A model generated the notes under the pieces. It worked only from the letters and a program-made list of their open reading frames with translations. It was not told the origin of the DNA and made no database searches. Position numbers and translations under genes: made by a program. From Chloroflexota bacterium (GTDB lineage Bacteria > Chloroflexota > UBA5177 > JANWHV01), in NCBI GenBank assembly GCA_025924845.1, contig JAICHN010000225.1, forward strand, positions 1-8,573: 8,573 nt of DNA, read 5' to 3'. Shown here piece after piece: positions 7,597 to 8,573 of this stretch; position 1 is the first letter of the stretch; each line of letters begins with the position of its first letter.

Positions 7597-8573
7597 ATGG
7601 GTGAAGGGACGGTTGTCACCCGGCCGGCCCGCGCGGCGGCGCCGGTAGAACGAACCTGGGATCTCACTTCGCTCTACCCCGATCTCACCGCCTGGGAAGC
7701 CGACCTTGACGGATTAGCACCGTTGATCGCCGCGCTTACTTCCTTTCAAGGTCGCCTAAGCGACGGCGCCGATGTGCTGCTTGCCTGCCTTCAAGCTCAG
7801 GATCGCCTGCACGAGAATCTGCACCGGGTGTATTGGTACGCGAGCAATCGACTGGCCGAGGATCAGGCCGATCCAAGCCTCCAGGCCCTGGCCGATCGCG
7901 CCGCGGCCGTCCTGGCAAGGGCGAACGCCGCAGGCGCGTTTCTGGAACCGGAATTGCTTGCTCTGCCGGCGGGCCAGATCGAGGCGTACCTGGCGGAAAA
8001 CTCCGCACTCACCCTCTATCGCCTCTACCTCACCGACATCCTGGCTGAGAAGGAGCACATGCTGGGGCGGGAAGGCGAGGAGGTGCTGGCAAGCATGACG
8101 GAGCTGCTCCAGGCGCCCTTCGACATATGGAAAAACACCACCAATGCCGACATCACCTTCGATCCGGTCACTGACGAGCAAGGACGGCAAGTCCCGATGT
8201 CGCTGTCCGCCCTCAACCTTCTGCTGCAATCACCGGATCGGGCTGTGCGCCAGGCTGCCTATGAGTCGGCGTTGCGCGGCTTCGCGGCGCACAAGCGAAC
8301 CCTGGCCGCCACTTTTGCCGCTGCCCAGAAGCGTGACGTGATCGTGGCCCGCCTGCGCCGCTACCCTTCGGCGCTCGCCGCCGCGCTCGACCCGGTCCAT
8401 CTGCCCGAGGCGGTGTTCCATAATCTGCTGAGCGTCGTGGATGCGGGGTCCGCGCATTTCCGGCGCTACCTGCGCTTTCGACGGCAGGAACTCCAGCTGG
8501 ACCCGCAAATGCCATGGGATTTGCAGGCGCCGCTTGATCCGGAAATCCCCAAACAGATCGGCTTCGACGAGGC
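7597..8573 (+). CDS. pepF: Oligoendopeptidase F-like M3 metallopeptidase, 3' truncated
   Basis: The window holds the first 325 codons of a gene for a zinc metallopeptidase of the M3 family, probably cytoplasmic, which would cleave short peptides. No signal peptide or membrane span is seen. The protein begins with a variable tail and then ERTWDLTSLYPDLTAWEADL (19-38), the characteristic start of PepF-type enzymes. The N-terminal helical domain follows, with YWYASNRLAEDQADP (79-93), SMTELLQAPFDIWKNTTNAD (166-185) and RDVIVARLRRYPSALAAALD (246-265), all matching the family layout. The catalytic HEXXH motif would lie further downstream, outside the window, so activity cannot be verified. GAAGGGGA (7581-7588) lies 8 nt before the ATG. 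The 101-nt gap after gyrB leaves co-transcription open. The gene symbol is by family resemblance. Confidence 0.88.
   Translation, partial: MGEGTVVTRPARAAAPVERTWDLTSLYPDLTAWEADLDGLAPLIAALTSFQGRLSDGADVLLACLQAQDRLHENLHRVYWYASNRLAEDQADPSLQALADRAAAVLARANAAGAFLEPELLALPAGQIEAYLAENSALTLYRLYLTDILAEKEHMLGREGEEVLASMTELLQAPFDIWKNTTNADITFDPVTDEQGRQVPMSLSALNLLLQSPDRAVRQAAYESALRGFAAHKRTLAATFAAAQKRDVIVARLRRYPSALAAALDPVHLPEAVFHNLLSVVDAGSAHFRRYLRFRRQELQLDPQMPWDLQAPLDPEIPKQIGFDE

Overview
The window is high-GC bacterial chromosome carrying conserved information-processing genes plus one transporter operon. I see no phage, insertion sequence, CRISPR array, tRNA or rRNA. The gene types, the short NusG and SecE, the compact 634-residue GyrB without the large proteobacterial insertion, and the overall protein style suggest a Gram-positive-like or Chloroflexota (Thermomicrobia/Sphaerobacter-like) organism. 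That placement is inference from remembered family resemblance, not a search.

Positions 1-2568 hold the end of a translation/transcription/secretion cluster, all on the + strand: the 3' end of tuf (EF-Tu), rpmG (L33), secE, nusG, rplK (L11) and rplA (L1). It closes with a perfect 22-bp inverted repeat capped by a C(UUCG)G tetraloop. The usual next genes, rplJ-rplL-rpoBC, do not follow. Two regulatory arrangements stand out. The spacer between rplK and rplA contains an RNA motif that closely mimics the L1-binding site of 23S rRNA, the expected element for L1 autoregulation. The nusG-rplK junction has a strong Shine-Dalgarno sequence about 50 nt upstream of the rplK start, at the head of a 20-codon open reading frame that ends inside rplK; rplK has no ribosome binding site of its own.

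Positions 2569-5263 hold a two-gene ABC exporter operon: an ATPase and a 586-residue, roughly 12-TM permease, overlapping by ATGA. The permease looks like two fused exporter halves. The ATPase has a variant Q-loop and signature motif. A candidate promoter with a flanking inverted repeat precedes the operon. No substrate can be read from the sequence.

Positions 5264-5590 form a 327-nt gap with an extended -10 promoter candidate and a long leader for gyrB. gyrB (DNA gyrase subunit B) is complete and has all catalytic motifs. After a 101-nt spacer, the window ends inside a pepF-like M3-family oligoendopeptidase gene, cut off before its zinc-binding HEXXH motif.

I found no convincing undescribed multi-gene system. 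The most original signals are the rplK translation-start arrangement and the switch-like structure in front of rplA.
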